Numbered from the stretch's first letter, positions 1 through 9,271 are shown. The stretch is 64,000 nt of DNA from Cryptosporangium arvum DSM 44712 (GCF_000585375.1 NZ_KK073874.1:6850894-6914893), one strand, 5' to 3'. Translations and numbers: made by a program. The notes: generated from the letters alone by a model not told the origin.

Positions 1-66
1 CGAGTCGTCCAGGATCTGGGCCGCGGTACCGGCCAGTTCTCGCAGTTGTGATGCGTCGAGGCTCAC
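1..66 (-). CDS. 5' end of an unidentified gene (partial)
   Basis: Only the first 22 codons are in the window; the gene continues past base 1. It starts with GTG at 66-64 and reads VSLDASQLRELAGTAAQILD. The start overlaps the dapF stop as GTGA, which implies an operon and translational coupling with dapF. A short helical N-terminus of this kind occurs in inositol-monophosphatase-like proteins and in many others, so no function is assigned. hflX follows dapF in mycobacteria, but nothing visible here supports HflX. Confidence 0.5.
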   Translation of the reverse strand, partial: MSLDASQLRELAGTAAQILDDS

Positions 67-2354
67 GCGCGGGGCCCTAGGGTTGCGGGTTCGCCCGGGG
101 TTCCGGACGGTGGGGGTGGGGTGTGCGGGGGTCGGCCCGACCCGGTCGGGCGGGAGAAGGCGGGCGACCCGGCCGGGGGCTGTTCGTCGGCCGACTCCTC
201 GGCGATCGCTTCGACGACCGGGGCGGTCACGGCTTTGAACAACGCTCCCAGACCCGGGGTCACCACCGGTTCCCCGGTCACGACGCCCGGGTCCACGGTG
301 TTCCACGAGCCCGTGTGTTCGTTGCCCGGCGCGACCGTCGGCCACGAACCGGTCGATTCGGACCGGGACGACGCGGCGGGGTTCCGGTCCGCGGGAGCGT
401 TCCGGTCCGCGGGGGACGCGGAAGCGTTCCGGTCCGCGGGAGCGTTCCGGTCCGCGGGCGACGCGGAAGCGTTCCGGTCCGCGGCAGTGTTCCGGTCCGC
501 GGGGGACGCGGGAGCGTTCCGGTCGGCGAGCGGCGCGAAGGTGTTCCGGTCGGCGGGGGGCGTGATCGTGCGCCAGGAGCCGGTGTCGGACGACGGCGAG
601 GTGGTGCCCCAGGAGCCGGTCGTCTCGCCGCGGCGGCGCGAGCCGACCGGGCGCATCGGAGGCGCCGCGCTCGTGGGCCGCACCGGTGCGGCCGGTGACA
701 CCGGCTCCACCGAGGGAACCGGACCGGCCGGTGCCACCGAGCGGGCCGGGCCCTTCGAACTCCGGGCCGGTGCGTACTGCGGCCGCCCGCGGCTGGGATC
801 CCAGGCCTGCGCGGGGTCGGGCTCGGCCGGTCGCTCGGCGGCCTGCGGCCGGGGCGGCGTGTCCCACCCCTGCACCGGCCCCTCGGCCACCCACTCGACG
901 ATCGGGTCGACCCTCGGAAACTCAGGAGCGCCCTCGTTCGGCGCGGGCCGGGACGGCGCACCGTCGGCCGAGGCCGCGTGGGGCGCCCCGGCGTGGGACG
1001 GTCCGGCGTGGGACGGTCCGGCGTGGGACGACCCGGCGTGGGACGACCCGGCGTGGGACGACCCGGCGTAGGACGGGCCGGCATCGGACGGCCCGGCGTG
1101 CGTCGACACGGGCTGGGACGGGCCGGGCTGGGACGGGCCGGGCTGGGACGGGCCCGGCTGGGACGCGGCGGCCTGGGACGGCGCGGGGTGGGACGGGCCG
1201 TCTTCGGCCGTGGCCGCGCGCGATGCCACGGGGCGCGACGGCTCGGGCTGCGACGGCTCAGGCTGCGACGGTCCGGGATGGGACGGGACCGGGTGGGACG
1301 GGACCGTGTCGGACGCGGCGCGGTGGGACGGGGCGGCGTGGGACGGGGTGTGGGTGGCCGGCGGGGTGGGCTCGACGACCTCACCCAGCAGCGCACGCGG
1401 TCCCTCGGGCTCCGAAGGCGCCTGCGCGATCACCGGCCGCGCCGCCGCGGCGGCGAGCCACTCCGGGGACAGCTGGCCGCCCGCCACCAGCACGGCGGGC
1501 CCTTCGAGCAGCGTCGTCGCGGTGGTGACCGTGATCGCCACCCGCCCGCCGGGCACGTCGACCGCGACCCGGCCGGTGGTCTTCCCGGCCGACCGCAGCG
1601 CGACCGCGCCGACCGCGCAGGCACCGGTGCCGCACGAACGCGTCTCCCCCGAGCCGCGCTCGTACACGCGCATCCGGACCCGCAGGTCGTACCCCTCCGG
1701 CGACGGCACGCCGGGCGTCGTCCGCGCGTCCCCGGCGAGAACGTTCACGATCTCGACGTTGACCCCGGTCGGAAACGCCGCGGGATCGAAGTCCGGCGGC
1801 GAGGTCAGGTCGAGGTCCTCGACCGGCAGCACCGTGCCGCACACCAGGTGCGGGTTGCCCATCGACACCGAGATACCGGCGAACGAACGGCCACCCACCT
1901 GCACCACGGCCTCGGTGCCGATCACCGCCGGCCCCATGTCGACGGTGATGTCGCTCTGCCCGTCGGGCACGACGACGAGCTTCGTCCCGGCCCGGGTGGA
2001 GATGCGCATCGTGCCTGGCTTGGCCAGCCCGGCCTCGACCAGGTACCGCGCGAACACCCGGATGCCGTTGCCGCACATCTCGGCGATCGACCCGTCACCG
2101 TTGCGGTAGTCCATGAACCACTCGCCGTCGAGCCCGAGGCCCTCCGGGATACGGGTGGTGCGCACGACCCGCAGCAGCCCGTCGGCGCCGATGCCGGCGC
2201 GGCGGTCGCACAGAGCCCGCACGAGCTGAGGCGGGATCTCCAGGACGCCGTCCGGGTCGGGCACGATGACGAAGTCGTTCTCGGTGCCGTGGCCCTTGGC
2301 GAACGGCACGGGGCCGCTCACAGGGGTGCCGGGGGTCGGCGCGGAATCGCTCAC
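63..2354 (-). CDS. dapF: diaminopimelate epimerase with long low-complexity C-terminal tail
   Basis: DapF interconverts LL- and meso-diaminopimelate for lysine and peptidoglycan synthesis in the cytoplasm. Residues 1-300 are a complete epimerase domain: GHGTENDFV near residue 21, the first catalytic Cys94 in EMCGNG, and the second catalytic Cys241 in SCGTGAC. The usual family length is 270-300 residues. Here about 460 further residues follow, rich in Pro, Ser, Ala, Thr and His, with PSHAG/PSQPG pentads and ADRN(ASASP) units. The GTG start at 2354 lies 4 nt after the miaA stop with AGGA upstream; an ATG at 2411 would overlap miaA by 53 nt. The tail is open to the stop and GC-rich at third positions, so it is probably translated. 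Its function is unknown. Confidence 0.93.
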   Translation of the reverse strand: MSDSAPTPGTPVSGPVPFAKGHGTENDFVIVPDPDGVLEIPPQLVRALCDRRAGIGADGLLRVVRTTRIPEGLGLDGEWFMDYRNGDGSIAEMCGNGIRVFARYLVEAGLAKPGTMRISTRAGTKLVVVPDGQSDITVDMGPAVIGTEAVVQVGGRSFAGISVSMGNPHLVCGTVLPVEDLDLTSPPDFDPAAFPTGVNVEIVNVLAGDARTTPGVPSPEGYDLRVRMRVYERGSGETRSCGTGACAVGAVALRSAGKTTGRVAVDVPGGRVAITVTTATTLLEGPAVLVAGGQLSPEWLAAAAARPVIAQAPSEPEGPRALLGEVVEPTPPATHTPSHAAPSHRAASDTVPSHPVPSHPGPSQPEPSQPEPSRPVASRAATAEDGPSHPAPSQAAASQPGPSQPGPSQPGPSQPVSTHAGPSDAGPSYAGSSHAGSSHAGSSHAGPSHAGPSHAGAPHAASADGAPSRPAPNEGAPEFPRVDPIVEWVAEGPVQGWDTPPRPQAAERPAEPDPAQAWDPSRGRPQYAPARSSKGPARSVAPAGPVPSVEPVSPAAPVRPTSAAPPMRPVGSRRRGETTGSWGTTSPSSDTGSWRTITPPADRNTFAPLADRNAPASPADRNTAADRNASASPADRNAPADRNASASPADRNAPADRNPAASSRSESTGSWPTVAPGNEHTGSWNTVDPGVVTGEPVVTPGLGALFKAVTAPVVEAIAEESADEQPPAGSPAFSRPTGSGRPPHTPPPPSGTPGEPATLGPRA
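383..545. repeat. ADRN-encoding tandem repeats in dapF tail
   Basis: Imperfect tandem copies of gttccggtccgcggg, separated by short gacgcggaagc spacers, encode ADRNAP/ADRNASASP units on the minus strand. The unit keeps a multiple of three, so copy-number changes stay in frame. This is a coding minisatellite, not a CRISPR array, because there are no unique spacers. Confidence 0.75.
985..1330. repeat. 15-bp PSHAG/PSQPG-encoding tandem repeats in dapF tail
   Basis: Many imperfect 15-bp units of the type ccggcgtgggacgac run head to tail and encode PSHAG, SSHAG, PSQPG and PSQPE pentapeptides in the dapF tail. Copies around 1000-1070 are nearly identical and degenerate toward 1330. This is typical of slipped-strand expansion. 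Confidence 0.75.
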
Positions 2355-2358
2355 AGCA

Positions 2359-3651
2359 TCAGATCCTACGAGGGCTGTCGCGTGATTCCGGGGTGAGCCG
2401 GTGTGACTCATGAGGTATCAGTTTTCGCGCCTCTTCCAGCGCGTGCGTCCCGTCGGTCGGATCGAGCCAGCGGACCCGGTCGTCGCGCCGGAACCACGAC
2501 CGCTGCCTGCGCACGAACCGCCTCGTCGCGGCCTGGGTGGCGGTGATCGCGCCGAGCTCGTCGAACTCGCCGTCGAACATGCGCAGCACCTGGGCGTATC
2601 CCAAAGCGCGGGACGCGGTCCGGCCGTCACGCAGGCCGTGCTGTTCCAGGGTGCGTACCTCGTCGATCAGACCGGCGTCCCACATCACCCGGACGCGTTC
2701 CTCGACCCGGGCGTCGAGCTGGTCGACCGGGCGGTCGAGGCCGATCCGGACCGCGTCGTAGTACGGCTCCGGCTGCGCGGGCAGTGCGGCGGTGAACGAG
2801 CCGGTCAGCGTGATCACTTCGAGCGCGCGGACGATCCGCCGCCCGTTGCTGGGCAGGATCGCGGCCGCGGCGGCCGGGTCCGCCGCGGTCAGCCGGGCGT
2901 ACAGGGGTGCCGGGCCGACGTCGGCGAGCTCGGCCTCGAGCGCGGCGCGCACCTCGGGGTCGGTGCCCGGGAACTCCATCCGGTCGAGCACCGCGTCGAC
3001 GTAGAGGCCGGAGCCGCCGACCAGCACCGGGACCGTTCCGGCCGCGCGCAGCGAGTCCACCGCGGCCCGGGCCAGCCGCTGGTACTCCGCGACCGACGCC
3101 GTCTCGGTCACCGACCAGACGTCGAGCAGGTGATGGCGGACGCCGTCCTGCTCGGCGGGCGTCAGCTTCGCGGTGCCGATGTCCATGCCCCGGTAGAGCT
3201 GCATCGAGTCGGCGTTGACCACTTCGCCGCCGAGCGCCTTCGCGAGCGCCACCCCCAGCCCCGACTTCCCAGTGGCCGTAGGCCCGACGACCGCTATCAC
3301 GGGCGGCCCCGTCTCCACCCCACCGGATGTCACCGCGCCACCGGCAGTCTTCGCCCCACCCGCTGTCTCCGCGCCATCGGCCGCCTTCGCCTCAACGGCG
3401 GTAGTCGAGCCACCGGCCGTAGTCGCACCACCGGCCGTAGTCGCACCACCGGCCGTAGTCGCACCACCGGCCGTAGTCGCACCACCGGCCGTAGTCGCAC
3501 CACCGGCCGTAGTCGGCCGTCCCGAGCCGGCCACACGATCCGGCGTCACCGGAGAGGTCACAGCGTTCGGAGAGGCCGGAGCCGCAGGAGAGATCGGAGC
3601 CGCAGGAGAGATCTTGGCCGCCTGGGGGTTCGGGGCGGCCGTGGGCGTCAC
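2359..3651 (-). CDS. miaA: tRNA dimethylallyltransferase with repetitive N-terminal extension
   Basis: MiaA transfers a dimethylallyl group to N6 of A37 in tRNAs reading UNN codons; MiaB, also in this window, then methylthiolates it. The P-loop GPTATGKS lies at residues 123-130, followed by DSMQLYRGMDIGTAK and the C-terminal RRQRSWFRRDDR segment. The longest start, GTG at 3651, overlaps the upstream stop as GTGA and gives 430 residues, with about 110 Ala/Gly/Thr-rich residues carrying TTAGGA hexapeptide repeats before the enzyme. A second in-frame GTG at 3318 (VETGPPVIAVVG) gives a normal-length MiaA, so translation of the repeat segment is uncertain. dapF follows after 4 nt. Confidence 0.93.
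   Translation of the reverse strand: MTPTAAPNPQAAKISPAAPISPAAPASPNAVTSPVTPDRVAGSGRPTTAGGATTAGGATTAGGATTAGGATTAGGATTAGGSTTAVEAKAADGAETAGGAKTAGGAVTSGGVETGPPVIAVVGPTATGKSGLGVALAKALGGEVVNADSMQLYRGMDIGTAKLTPAEQDGVRHHLLDVWSVTETASVAEYQRLARAAVDSLRAAGTVPVLVGGSGLYVDAVLDRMEFPGTDPEVRAALEAELADVGPAPLYARLTAADPAAAAAILPSNGRRIVRALEVITLTGSFTAALPAQPEPYYDAVRIGLDRPVDQLDARVEERVRVMWDAGLIDEVRTLEQHGLRDGRTASRALGYAQVLRMFDGEFDELGAITATQAATRRFVRRQRSWFRRDDRVRWLDPTDGTHALEEARKLIPHESHRLTPESRDSPRRI
3403..3510. repeat. 18-bp tandem repeat, six copies, 5' part of miaA
   Basis: Five perfect copies of agtcgcaccaccggccgt occupy 3421-3510, preceded by one copy with a single change (3403-3420). They encode a TTAGGA hexapeptide on the minus strand. 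There are no spacers, so this is a minisatellite likely to vary between strains. Confidence 0.9.
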
Positions 3652-4487
3652 GCTGGGGACCAGGTGGCTACCAGGTAGCCGACGCCGTAGGGGGCCTCGG
3701 CGGAGCGTAGTTCGCCCTTCCAGGGGCGCGCGTCGGCCTCGACCGCACCGGCGAGGATCTGCCACGGTGCCCGGCCGGCGGCGAACAGCTCGCGGGCCAG
3801 GGCGGGGTCGAGCGCGGCCAGTGCGGCCGTGTCCACGGACGCCAGCGCGTCGGCGACCGCGGTGTCGAACGGGACGGCGCGGGGGTCGAGCGAACCGGGT
3901 GCCTTCTCGTCCCGGCTCGCCGAGCCGTCGCCCATCACCAGCAGCACGGTCGGCGCGGGGTACCCGGCCAGCCGTGCGCCCAGATCGGCGCACTCGGTCG
4001 GAGTGGCGTTCTCGGTGACGACCCGGGCGCGCACCGGCCCGCTCCAACCGGCCTGCCGGAGCAGCCAGACCCCGACGGTCACCGAGAGCGGAAGCGTCGC
4101 CGCGCCGATGGGCCCCACGCCGGTAGGCCCCGCGCCAGAAAGACCCGTGCCAGAAAGACCCGAGCCGGTAGGCCCCGCGCCGGAAAGTCCCGTGGGGGTG
4201 GGATTGGTGTCGGTGGGCTCCGGGGTGGGGACCACGCGGGTCAGGGCTACGGTCACGTCTGCTCCGTAGCCCGACAGCGAGCCGATCGCGTCCGGTGCGG
4301 CGCTGCCGGGGGTTGGGCCGGTACCGACGACTACGACGTCCAGCGCGTCGCCGGACGGCTCCCCCGCGGCGAGCAGATCGCGGACCGCGGCCACGCACGC
4401 CTCGCGGAGCTCCGCGGGACCGGTCGCACCGGTCAGCGCCGGAACCAGCAGCGGCGGATGGGGACAGACAGTGGCGGCGAGCAGCAC
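3648..4487 (-). CDS. Rv2728c-like protein, class III extradiol dioxygenase-B-like fold
   Basis: This 279-residue protein begins MLLAATVCPHPPLLVPALTG, the N-terminal pattern of the class III extradiol ring-cleavage dioxygenase B-subunit superfamily (CPHPPLL). A homologue sits immediately upstream of miaA in mycobacteria (Rv2728c) and many actinobacteria. The substrate is unknown, and the position suggests nothing beyond co-transcription with miaA and dapF. Residues about 95-125 are a low-complexity GLSGAGPTG insertion made of 15-bp repeats (4120-4200). Its stop overlaps the miaA GTG as GTGA. It is divergent from the DUF349 gene across a 289-bp gap (4488-4776) in which I see no definite site. 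Confidence 0.8.
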   Translation of the reverse strand: MLLAATVCPHPPLLVPALTGATGPAELREACVAAVRDLLAAGEPSGDALDVVVVGTGPTPGSAAPDAIGSLSGYGADVTVALTRVVPTPEPTDTNPTPTGLSGAGPTGSGLSGTGLSGAGPTGVGPIGAATLPLSVTVGVWLLRQAGWSGPVRARVVTENATPTECADLGARLAGYPAPTVLLVMGDGSASRDEKAPGSLDPRAVPFDTAVADALASVDTAALAALDPALARELFAAGRAPWQILAGAVEADARPWKGELRSAEAPYGVGYLVATWSPA

Positions 4488-4776
4488 CCCGGAAGGGTAA
4501 CCGGCACTAGGGTGGGCACCGGCGCCGTGTCAGCCAGGTATCCGACAGCCACGCGAAATGTGCTGTTCGTGACGCGGTTGATCGATGATCTAGCAGCAGT
4601 TGCGTCACCGATCGCCGCATCGATGCGAAGTAGTTCGCCTGAACCTGTGACAATGCTCGTCAGGCAGCCCGAGAACCGGCCTGCGGCCCACGGACGGCCG
4701 CATCCGGCTCACGCAGGGTGGCGCAGCAGATGCGGTGGTGAATATACCCGCCACCGGAACGGGAACGAGGATGGTC

Positions 4777-6795
4777 ATGGACACTTCCGGCAGCGACAGC
4801 ACCGCGGCCACGCCCGCGGGAACTCCTGCGGAGTCGTCAACCACGGAGTCCGGTGACGTGCGGTCGGCCCCGGTCTCGCCCGCCGACACGCCGTCGGCCG
4901 AGGCACCGGTCGAGGAATCGGCGGACGCCACGGCGTCCGCGGGAAGCTCCGACACGCCGAGCACGTCGGACCAGCCCGAACACACCCCGGCCCCGCCCGC
5001 CGTGACCCCGGCCGTGATCGCCGCAGCCATCACCCCGGCCGCCACCGCACCCTCGGCGCCCTCGGCGCCCACCCCGGCTGAGTCGACCACCCCGGCCGAG
5101 TCGCCCGCGACCACCCCGGCCCCTCCGGCCGAGTCGAGCGCGACCCCAGCGACCGAGCCCGCATCCGGCTCGAGCGCGTCGCCCGCGGCCGAGTCGAACA
5201 CCGCGTCCGAGTCCGCGTCCGAATCAAGCGCGGCACCCACCCCGGCGGCCGTGCCCACCCCGGCTCCGCCGGCCACGCCGACCCCGGCTCCGCCGACCGC
5301 GACCCCGACTCCGGCCGTCCCCAGCCCGGCGTCGCTCGCCGCGCAGGCTCCCGCCGCCACCACTCCGGCCGCCACCACTCCGGCCGACGCGACCCCGGCC
5401 ACCGCGACCCCGGCCACCGCCAACCCGGCCACCGCGACGGCGAACCCCACCCCCGCGACGGCCACCCCGGCCACCGCGATCCCCGCCGCAGCGACGCCCG
5501 CGACCACCACGCCCGCCACAGCCACCCCCTCCACGGAGAGCCCCGCCGCAGCCGCCGCCACCCCCGCTGCGGCGAGCGGATCGGGAGGGACGGCGTCCAG
5601 CGAGTACGGGCGGATCGACGCCGACGGGAACGTCTACGTCCGCACCGCCGACGGCGAGCGGGCGATCGGCTCCTGGCAGGCCGGCACCGCCGACGAGGGT
5701 CTGCACCACTTCCAGCGCCGCTACGACGACCTGGTCACCGAGGTCGAGTTGCTCGAGGCCCGCCTCCAGGGCGGCATGAGCGACGCGGCCCACACCAAGT
5801 CCTCGGCCGCCCGGCTGCGTGAGTCGCTGGCCGACGCGCACGTCATCGGCAACCTCGACGCGCTGGCCACCCGCTTGGACGCGCTGATCGAGCAGTCGGC
5901 CGCGAAGGCCGACGAGCAGAAGGTCGCGAAGGCCAAGGCCCGCGAGGAGGCCACCGAACGCAAGCAGGCGCTGGTCGCCGAGGCCGAGGACATCGCGAAC
6001 AACTCCACCCAGTGGAAGGTCGCCGGCGACCGGCTGCGCGACATCCTCACCGAGTGGAAGACGATCCGCGGCGTCGACCGCAAGACCGACACCGAGCTGT
6101 GGCGCCGGTACGCGGCGGCCCGCGACGGGTTCAGCCGTCGCCGCGGCTCCCACTTCGCGGGCCTCGACCAGCAGCGCAAGCAGGTCCAGGGCGTCAAGGA
6201 GCAGCTGGTCGTCGAGGCCGAGTCGCTGGCCGAGTCGACCGACTGGCAGTCCACCGCCAACCGGCTCAAGCAGCTGATGAACGACTGGAAGGCCGCGGGC
6301 CGCGCCCCGCGCGAGGCCGAGGAGCAGCTCTGGAAGCGGTTCCGGGCCGCCCAGGACACGTTCTTCGCGCACCGCTCGGCCACGTTCTCCGAGCGCGACG
6401 CGGAGCTGAAGACCAACCAGACGAAGAAGGAAGAGCTGCTCGCCGAGGCCGAGCGGATCGACCCGGCGACCGACCTGCGCGGCGCCCAGACCGCGATGCG
6501 TGACGTCCAGGCGCGCTGGGACGACATCGGCCGGGTGCCCCGCGAGGCCGTCGCGCAGCTCGACCGGCGTCTGCGTGCGGTCGAGGAGCGGGTGCGGGTG
6601 GCCGCCGACGCCGAGTGGCGCCGCGGCAGCGTCGAGAGCAACCCGCTGCTGGCCCAGATGCGTGAGCAGGTGGCGAAGGCCGAACGTCAGCTCGAGCGGG
6701 CCAGGACCCAGGGCGACCAGCGCCGGATCGCTGAGGCCGAGAAGGCGCTGGCGTCCAAGCGCCAGTTCCTCGACCTCGCCGAGCAAGCGGGATAG
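4777..6795 (+). CDS. DUF349 repeat protein with Ala/Pro/Thr-rich N-terminus
   Basis: The product is 672 residues. Residues about 1-265 are almost entirely Ala, Pro, Thr and Ser (ATPATATPATANPATA-type repeats, 5355-5540). Residues about 270-672 are charged and helical, with several DUF349-type repeats containing WKAAGRAPREAEEQLWKRF and related segments. Mycobacterial Rv2731 is the positional counterpart; its family is described as coiled-coil proteins of unknown role. ATG 4777 is chosen because GAGG at 4767-4770 sits 6 nt upstream; an ATG at 4771 is too close to it. The last residues are a coiled coil (EKALASKRQFLDLAEQAG). Confidence 0.85.
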   Translation: MDTSGSDSTAATPAGTPAESSTTESGDVRSAPVSPADTPSAEAPVEESADATASAGSSDTPSTSDQPEHTPAPPAVTPAVIAAAITPAATAPSAPSAPTPAESTTPAESPATTPAPPAESSATPATEPASGSSASPAAESNTASESASESSAAPTPAAVPTPAPPATPTPAPPTATPTPAVPSPASLAAQAPAATTPAATTPADATPATATPATANPATATANPTPATATPATAIPAAATPATTTPATATPSTESPAAAAATPAAASGSGGTASSEYGRIDADGNVYVRTADGERAIGSWQAGTADEGLHHFQRRYDDLVTEVELLEARLQGGMSDAAHTKSSAARLRESLADAHVIGNLDALATRLDALIEQSAAKADEQKVAKAKAREEATERKQALVAEAEDIANNSTQWKVAGDRLRDILTEWKTIRGVDRKTDTELWRRYAAARDGFSRRRGSHFAGLDQQRKQVQGVKEQLVVEAESLAESTDWQSTANRLKQLMNDWKAAGRAPREAEEQLWKRFRAAQDTFFAHRSATFSERDAELKTNQTKKEELLAEAERIDPATDLRGAQTAMRDVQARWDDIGRVPREAVAQLDRRLRAVEERVRVAADAEWRRGSVESNPLLAQMREQVAKAERQLERARTQGDQRRIAEAEKALASKRQFLDLAEQAG

Positions 6796-6827
6796 TCCTG
6801 CCCGTCCTGACCCGGCGACGACGCTGG

Positions 6828-7799
6828 GTGCTGCTGGTCACGGTGGTGGCACTGGCCATCGCCGCGGTCGGGATGGTCGCGTTACGTGGGTGCCGCGAGC
6901 CGGTGTGTGATCCGGTCCAGTACCCGTCGGGTGGGATCCGGATCAGCACCGGCGGTGCGGGGGGCGTCTACGAGGCGTACGGGCTGGCCCTTCAGGACGT
7001 CCTCCGCGACGAATTGCCCGACGTGACCGTCCGCGTCGACAACAGCAGCGGGTCGGTCGACAACCTCGGCCGGGTCGCCGCCGGCCGGGCCGACCTGGCG
7101 TTCATCTCCGCGGACACCGCGTTCAAGGTGCCGGCGCTGGAGCGGAAGGCCGGTGCCCCACCCGGGCGGATCCGCGCGATCGCCCGGGTCTACGACGAGT
7201 ACGTCCAGGTCGTCGTGCGACGCGATTCGACGGTGCTGGCGCTGTCGGACCTCCGCGGCAAACGGGTGTCGGTCGGGGCGGAGGGCTCGTCGGTCGAGAT
7301 CACCGCCCAGCGGCTGCTGGACGCGGCCGGCATGGGCCACGCGAACGACATCCTGCGCCGCAGCTACGGCGTCAGCGAGTCCGCCCGGCAGCTGAAGAAC
7401 GGCACGCTCGACGCGTTCTTCTGGGTCGGTGGCCTGCCGACCCAGGCGCTGGCCGAGCTGGCCGGCACACTCCCGATCCGGCTGCTGCCGCTCGACCGGT
7501 ACGTCGAGGAGCTGCACCGCCAATACGGGTCGTTCTACCAACTCGCCACGGTTCCGGCGGGCACCTATGCGGGTGTGAGCGACACCCGCACCGCGGCGGT
7601 GCCGAGTTACCTGCTCGCGAGCCTCAAGCTGGACGACGACCTGGTCTTCCGGCTCACGTCGGCGTTGTTCGCGCACCGTCGGCGCATCGCCGAGGCGGTG
7701 CCGAGCGGCCGGGTGCTCGACGTCCGCTCAGCGATCAGCACGGCCTCGATCCCGCTCCATCCCGGCGCGATCCGTTACTACCGCTCGATCAAACCCTGA
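6828..7799 (+). CDS. TAXI-family TRAP solute-binding protein
   Basis: The protein has an N-terminal hydrophobic segment and then the TAXI/NMT1-like signature: IRISTGGAGGVYEAYG, NSSGSVDNLGRVAAGRADLAF and GALSVGAEGSS-like motifs. TAXI proteins bind small organic acids or amino acids outside the membrane for TRAP transporters. No TRAP membrane subunits are nearby. The GTG at 6828 leaves a signal peptide without basic residues; the frame is open upstream through CTG ACC CGG CGA CGA CGC TGG, so a CTG start at 6798 or 6807 would supply a normal basic n-region. LRGC near residue 20 could be a poor lipobox. The 3' end overlaps the histidine kinase gene by 22 bp, tail to tail. Confidence 0.85.
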   Translation: MLLVTVVALAIAAVGMVALRGCREPVCDPVQYPSGGIRISTGGAGGVYEAYGLALQDVLRDELPDVTVRVDNSSGSVDNLGRVAAGRADLAFISADTAFKVPALERKAGAPPGRIRAIARVYDEYVQVVVRRDSTVLALSDLRGKRVSVGAEGSSVEITAQRLLDAAGMGHANDILRRSYGVSESARQLKNGTLDAFFWVGGLPTQALAELAGTLPIRLLPLDRYVEELHRQYGSFYQLATVPAGTYAGVSDTRTAAVPSYLLASLKLDDDLVFRLTSALFAHRRRIAEAVPSGRVLDVRSAISTASIPLHPGAIRYYRSIKP

Positions 7800-9271
7800 G
7801 CGGCGGCCGGCTCGCCCGCGGCCGGCGGCTCCGGAGCGTCCGCGGCGGGCAGTTCGGGGGCTGCCGGCGACGGTGGGCTCGGCAGCACACAGGTGACCGA
7901 CAAGCCGCCCTGGGGACCGGTGCCGACCTCCAGGCGGCCGCCGAACGTCTGCAGCAGCGACGTGACGATGCTCAGGCCGAGGCCGGTGCCGGGGATGTTC
8001 GCATGGGTGGGGCTGCGCCAGAAACGGCCGGCGACCTTGTCGAGCTCGGTGATCGGGAGGCCGTCGCCGTCGTCGGAGATCGACAGCCGCACAGCGCCCG
8101 GTGAACCCGCGCCCGCCCGGAGCGCGGCCACGATGACGCCGTCGTCGCCGGCGTAGCGGCTGGCATTGTCGAGCAACTCGTCGAGCACCCGGCCCAGCGA
8201 CTCGGGGTCGACGAGCGCGTCGGCGGTGGCCACCCCGGACCGCACCAGGATCTGGCCCCGTAGGTCCGCCCGCACCCGCCAGGACAACAGCCGCTCGTCG
8301 AGGACCTGACCGACGTCGACGCGGCGCACCGCCCCCAGGTGACGTTCGGCGCGGGCCAGCGCGAGCAGCTCCTCCAGCACGCGCTGCAACCGCTGGCCTT
8401 CGCGCATGGCCTCGTCGTACTCGGCCTTCGCCCGGTCGGGCAGATCGCCGGCGTTCTCGTCGGCGACCGCGTCGGCGAGGTTGCCGATCCGCAGCAGCAG
8501 CGCGGTCAGCGGGTTGCGCATCTGGTGGGACGCTTCGGCGACGAACGCGCGCTGGGCGTCGAGCGCGCCGCTCACGGTGGCGGCCATCTCGTTGAACGAC
8601 CGGGCCAGCCGGCGTAGCTCCGGTGGCCCGGTGCCGACCGGGGCCCGCGACTCCAGGTCACCGGAGGTGATCGCGTGCGCGGCGGCGTCGAGGCTGCTCA
8701 CCGGACGCAGCACCCAGGTGGCCAGCGCGTCGGCGACCGCGACGAACAGCGCGACCGCGCCGAGGCTCAGCGCGGCCAGCACGATCCAGACCGTGCCGAC
8801 GCGGGTGCGCAGCGCGTCGGTGGGCGACACCGTGACGACGACGCCGGCGACCCCGGCGCCCTCGCCGGCCAGGAAGGGCACCGCCACGACCAGCGGATGG
8901 TCCTGCCAGGGCCAGATCGACATCTCCTCGGTGCTGCGCCCGGAGAGCGCGGTGTCGATCCGGTCGCTGACCGTCGGGTCGTCGATGTCGACCGGACCCG
9001 AGCTGAGCATCACCTGGCGGTGCCCGTCCAGGACGACCGTCGGGATGCCGTAGACGTCGTGGTAGCGCTCGATCTCGTCGCGCAGGGCGGAGAGCTCCGA
9101 GGTGCCCGTGCCGTCCCGGAGCAGCAGCGCGAACCGGTTCGTGTCCTGCAGCCGGTCGATGTACACCTGACGCTGGGCGTTCGTGGCGTAGTTCGTCGCC
9201 AGCGGCGTCAGCAACGCGACGACGACGAGCGCGATGAGCGTCAGCAGGAGTACGAACAGGCGGGCCCGCAT
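7778..9271 (-). CDS. two-component sensor histidine kinase
   Basis: This 497-residue membrane kinase has one transmembrane helix near residues 4-24, an extracytoplasmic sensor of about 110 residues, a second helix near 160-190, a HAMP linker, a HisKA dimerization domain with the phospho-acceptor His in EASHQMRNPLTALL, and a HATPase domain (DNASRYAGD, SDDGDGLP, GTGLGLSIV). The C-terminal tail is rich in Pro and Ala. It begins 3 nt after the response regulator and faces the TAXI binding protein, a common genetic pairing, which makes sensing of a transported solute plausible but unproven. Confidence 0.92.
   Translation of the reverse strand: MRARLFVLLLTLIALVVVALLTPLATNYATNAQRQVYIDRLQDTNRFALLLRDGTGTSELSALRDEIERYHDVYGIPTVVLDGHRQVMLSSGPVDIDDPTVSDRIDTALSGRSTEEMSIWPWQDHPLVVAVPFLAGEGAGVAGVVVTVSPTDALRTRVGTVWIVLAALSLGAVALFVAVADALATWVLRPVSSLDAAAHAITSGDLESRAPVGTGPPELRRLARSFNEMAATVSGALDAQRAFVAEASHQMRNPLTALLLRIGNLADAVADENAGDLPDRAKAEYDEAMREGQRLQRVLEELLALARAERHLGAVRRVDVGQVLDERLLSWRVRADLRGQILVRSGVATADALVDPESLGRVLDELLDNASRYAGDDGVIVAALRAGAGSPGAVRLSISDDGDGLPITELDKVAGRFWRSPTHANIPGTGLGLSIVTSLLQTFGGRLEVGTGPQGGLSVTCVLPSPPSPAAPELPAADAPEPPAAGEPAAAQGLIER

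Noticed and set aside
2355-2411. ATG 2411 as the dapF start
   Set aside because: It would overlap the miaA coding end by 53 nt and add residues not found in DapF; GTG 2354 sits 4 nt after the miaA stop with an upstream AGGA.
3403-3510. Regular repeats that might be a CRISPR array
   Set aside because: The 18-bp units are directly adjacent with no unique spacers and encode an in-frame hexapeptide; no cas genes are in the window.
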